The notes beneath the pieces are model-generated. The model was not told the DNA's origin. It made no database searches and saw only the letters and a program-made list of their open reading frames with translations. Of a DNA stretch of 6,108 nucleotides, positions 5,425 through 6,108 are shown one piece after another (within the stretch, counting starts at the first letter, position 1; the number at the start of each line of letters is the position of its first letter). The DNA is taken from the NCBI GenBank assembly GCA_024639025.1, contig JAHEJF010000128.1:1-6108 (forward strand), read 5' to 3'. The position numbers and the translations under genes were made by a program. This stretch comes from Ahrensia sp. (GTDB taxonomy: Bacteria; Pseudomonadota; Alphaproteobacteria; Rhizobiales; Rhizobiaceae).

Positions 5425-6108
5425 ATGACAACCATTTCAAAATCACTTTCCCGAACTCTGCTGGCTGCCGCGATCGTTGGTGCTGGATTTACGGGTGTGG
5501 CTGCCACCACATCAACACCAGTACTTGCCGATCCGGTTCAACTCGATGCGCCGTCCATACCCGGCTTTGCCGACGTGGTGGAGGCGGTTTCGCCCGCTGT
5601 TGTTTCGGTTCGGGTCAAATCGAACGTCCGTCCGGTTTCTGACCAGAGAGGACAGTTCAATTTTGATCCGCGCGGCGACTTTGAAGATCAAATGCGCCGT
5701 TTCTTTGGACCACGCGATCGCTTCGAAAACAGGAACCGCAACCGCGGCGAACGCTTTCAGCGCGCCCGTCCCATCTCCCAGGGCTCTGGCTTTTTCATTT
5801 CCGATGATGGTTTCGTGGTCACCAATAGCCACGTGATCGACAATGGTACCGAGTTCTCCGTCGTTCTCAACGATGGAACAGAACTTGATGCGCAATTGAT
5901 TGGAAAAGATCGGCGTACAGACCTGGCCGTCCTGAAGGTCGATGATGATCGCACCTTTACCTACGTTACATTCGCGGATGAAAGCGATGTTCGCATCGGC
6001 GATTGGGTTGTCGCAGTTGGCAATCCGTTCGGCCTGGGCGGCACTGTGACTGCAGGCATCCTGTCTGCGCGCGGTCGCGATATCGGCGCAGGACCCTATG
6101 ACGACTTC
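5425..6108 (+). CDS. degP: DegP/HtrA-family periplasmic serine protease (3' partial)
   Basis: DegP (Do-like HtrA protease) degrades or refolds damaged proteins in the periplasm. The frame is open from 5425 to the window end (228 residues). An N-terminal signal peptide has a basic n-region (K6, R10), a hydrophobic core (about 12-27) and a likely cleavage after VLA at 33-35. The mature start leads into PGFADVVEAVSPAVVSV (46-62), typical of DegP. A long Arg/Asn/Phe-rich segment follows (about 73-115). The trypsin-like domain begins with QGSGFFIS (119-126). The catalytic histidine is H136 in VTNSHVI and the aspartate is D166 in RRTDLAVLKV. GDWVVAVGNPFGLGGTVTAGI (192-212) is the conserved stretch before the active site. 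The catalytic serine (GNSGGP in the family) and the PDZ domains lie beyond the right edge. In rhizobia degP follows cycHJKL, which supports the name. The 147-base gap may hold its own promoter, since such genes are often stress induced, but none is identifiable. Confidence 0.94.
   Translation, partial: MTTISKSLSRTLLAAAIVGAGFTGVAATTSTPVLADPVQLDAPSIPGFADVVEAVSPAVVSVRVKSNVRPVSDQRGQFNFDPRGDFEDQMRRFFGPRDRFENRNRNRGERFQRARPISQGSGFFISDDGFVVTNSHVIDNGTEFSVVLNDGTELDAQLIGKDRRTDLAVLKVDDDRTFTYVTFADESDVRIGDWVVAVGNPFGLGGTVTAGILSARGRDIGAGPYDDF

Noticed and set aside
5307..5642. A 111-residue plus-strand frame starting in the gap and running into degP
   Set aside because: It overlaps degP in another frame, begins with a GTG without a ribosome site, and its tail is rich in Cys, Arg and His, as expected of an out-of-frame reading. 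The short MERLQQSELLYLFFYRLF stretch from the ATG at 5337 looks helix-like, but there is no other support.
5512..5895. A 127-residue minus-strand frame opposite degP
   Set aside because: It is opposite the conserved protease domain, with no ribosome site and no recognisable domain; a shadow of degP coding.
1..6108. Mobile elements, CRISPR arrays, tRNA or rRNA genes, and horizontal transfer of the hydrolase-OsmC gene
   Set aside because: I saw no transposase, terminal inverted repeats, regular repeat-spacer pattern or RNA gene signature. Codon use of the 4054-5277 gene looks by eye like that of its neighbours.

Overview
The window is a chromosomal segment of an alphaproteobacterium, most likely a member of the Rhizobiales (Hyphomicrobiales). 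It carries the rhizobial-type cytochrome c maturation cluster ccmI-ccmE-ccmF-ccmH (called cycHJKL in rhizobia), followed downstream by a DegP/HtrA periplasmic protease. The assignment rests on gene order and protein motifs. By eye the base composition is moderate in GC, lower than in many soil rhizobia, so a marine or otherwise moderate-GC lineage is possible. The genus cannot be named from this window.

Layout: every gene is on the + strand. Positions 1-1065 hold ccmI, which runs in from upstream without its start. ccmE (1062-1505), ccmF (1502-3499) and ccmH (3496-3975) follow, each overlapping the previous stop codon by four bases (ATGA, ATGA, GTGA). The four genes are therefore one transcription unit and are probably translationally coupled. 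After a 78-base gap comes a 407-residue fusion of an alpha/beta hydrolase and an OsmC-like domain (4054-5277). After a further 147-base gap comes degP (5425 onward), which runs off the right edge before its catalytic serine.

How the genes work together: CcmE is the membrane-tethered heme chaperone that binds heme covalently through a histidine. CcmF is the large integral-membrane heme handling protein with a WWD domain and is thought to take heme from holo-CcmE. CcmH is the thioredoxin-like reductant of the apocytochrome CxxCH cysteines. CcmI holds the apocytochrome through a TPR domain. Together these four form the heme ligation half of System I. The heme export and loading half (CcmABCD) and CcmG are not in this window. 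DegP is a general periplasmic quality-control protease. In rhizobia such as Sinorhizobium it is known to lie directly downstream of cycHJKL.

The least ordinary element is the hydrolase-OsmC fusion between ccmH and degP. The architecture is a known protein family of unknown physiological role, so it is not a new discovery. Its place next to a thiol/heme pathway and its three cysteine pairs make it the best target for a second look. I see no mobile elements, CRISPR arrays, tRNA or rRNA genes, and no convincing evidence of a wholly undescribed system.
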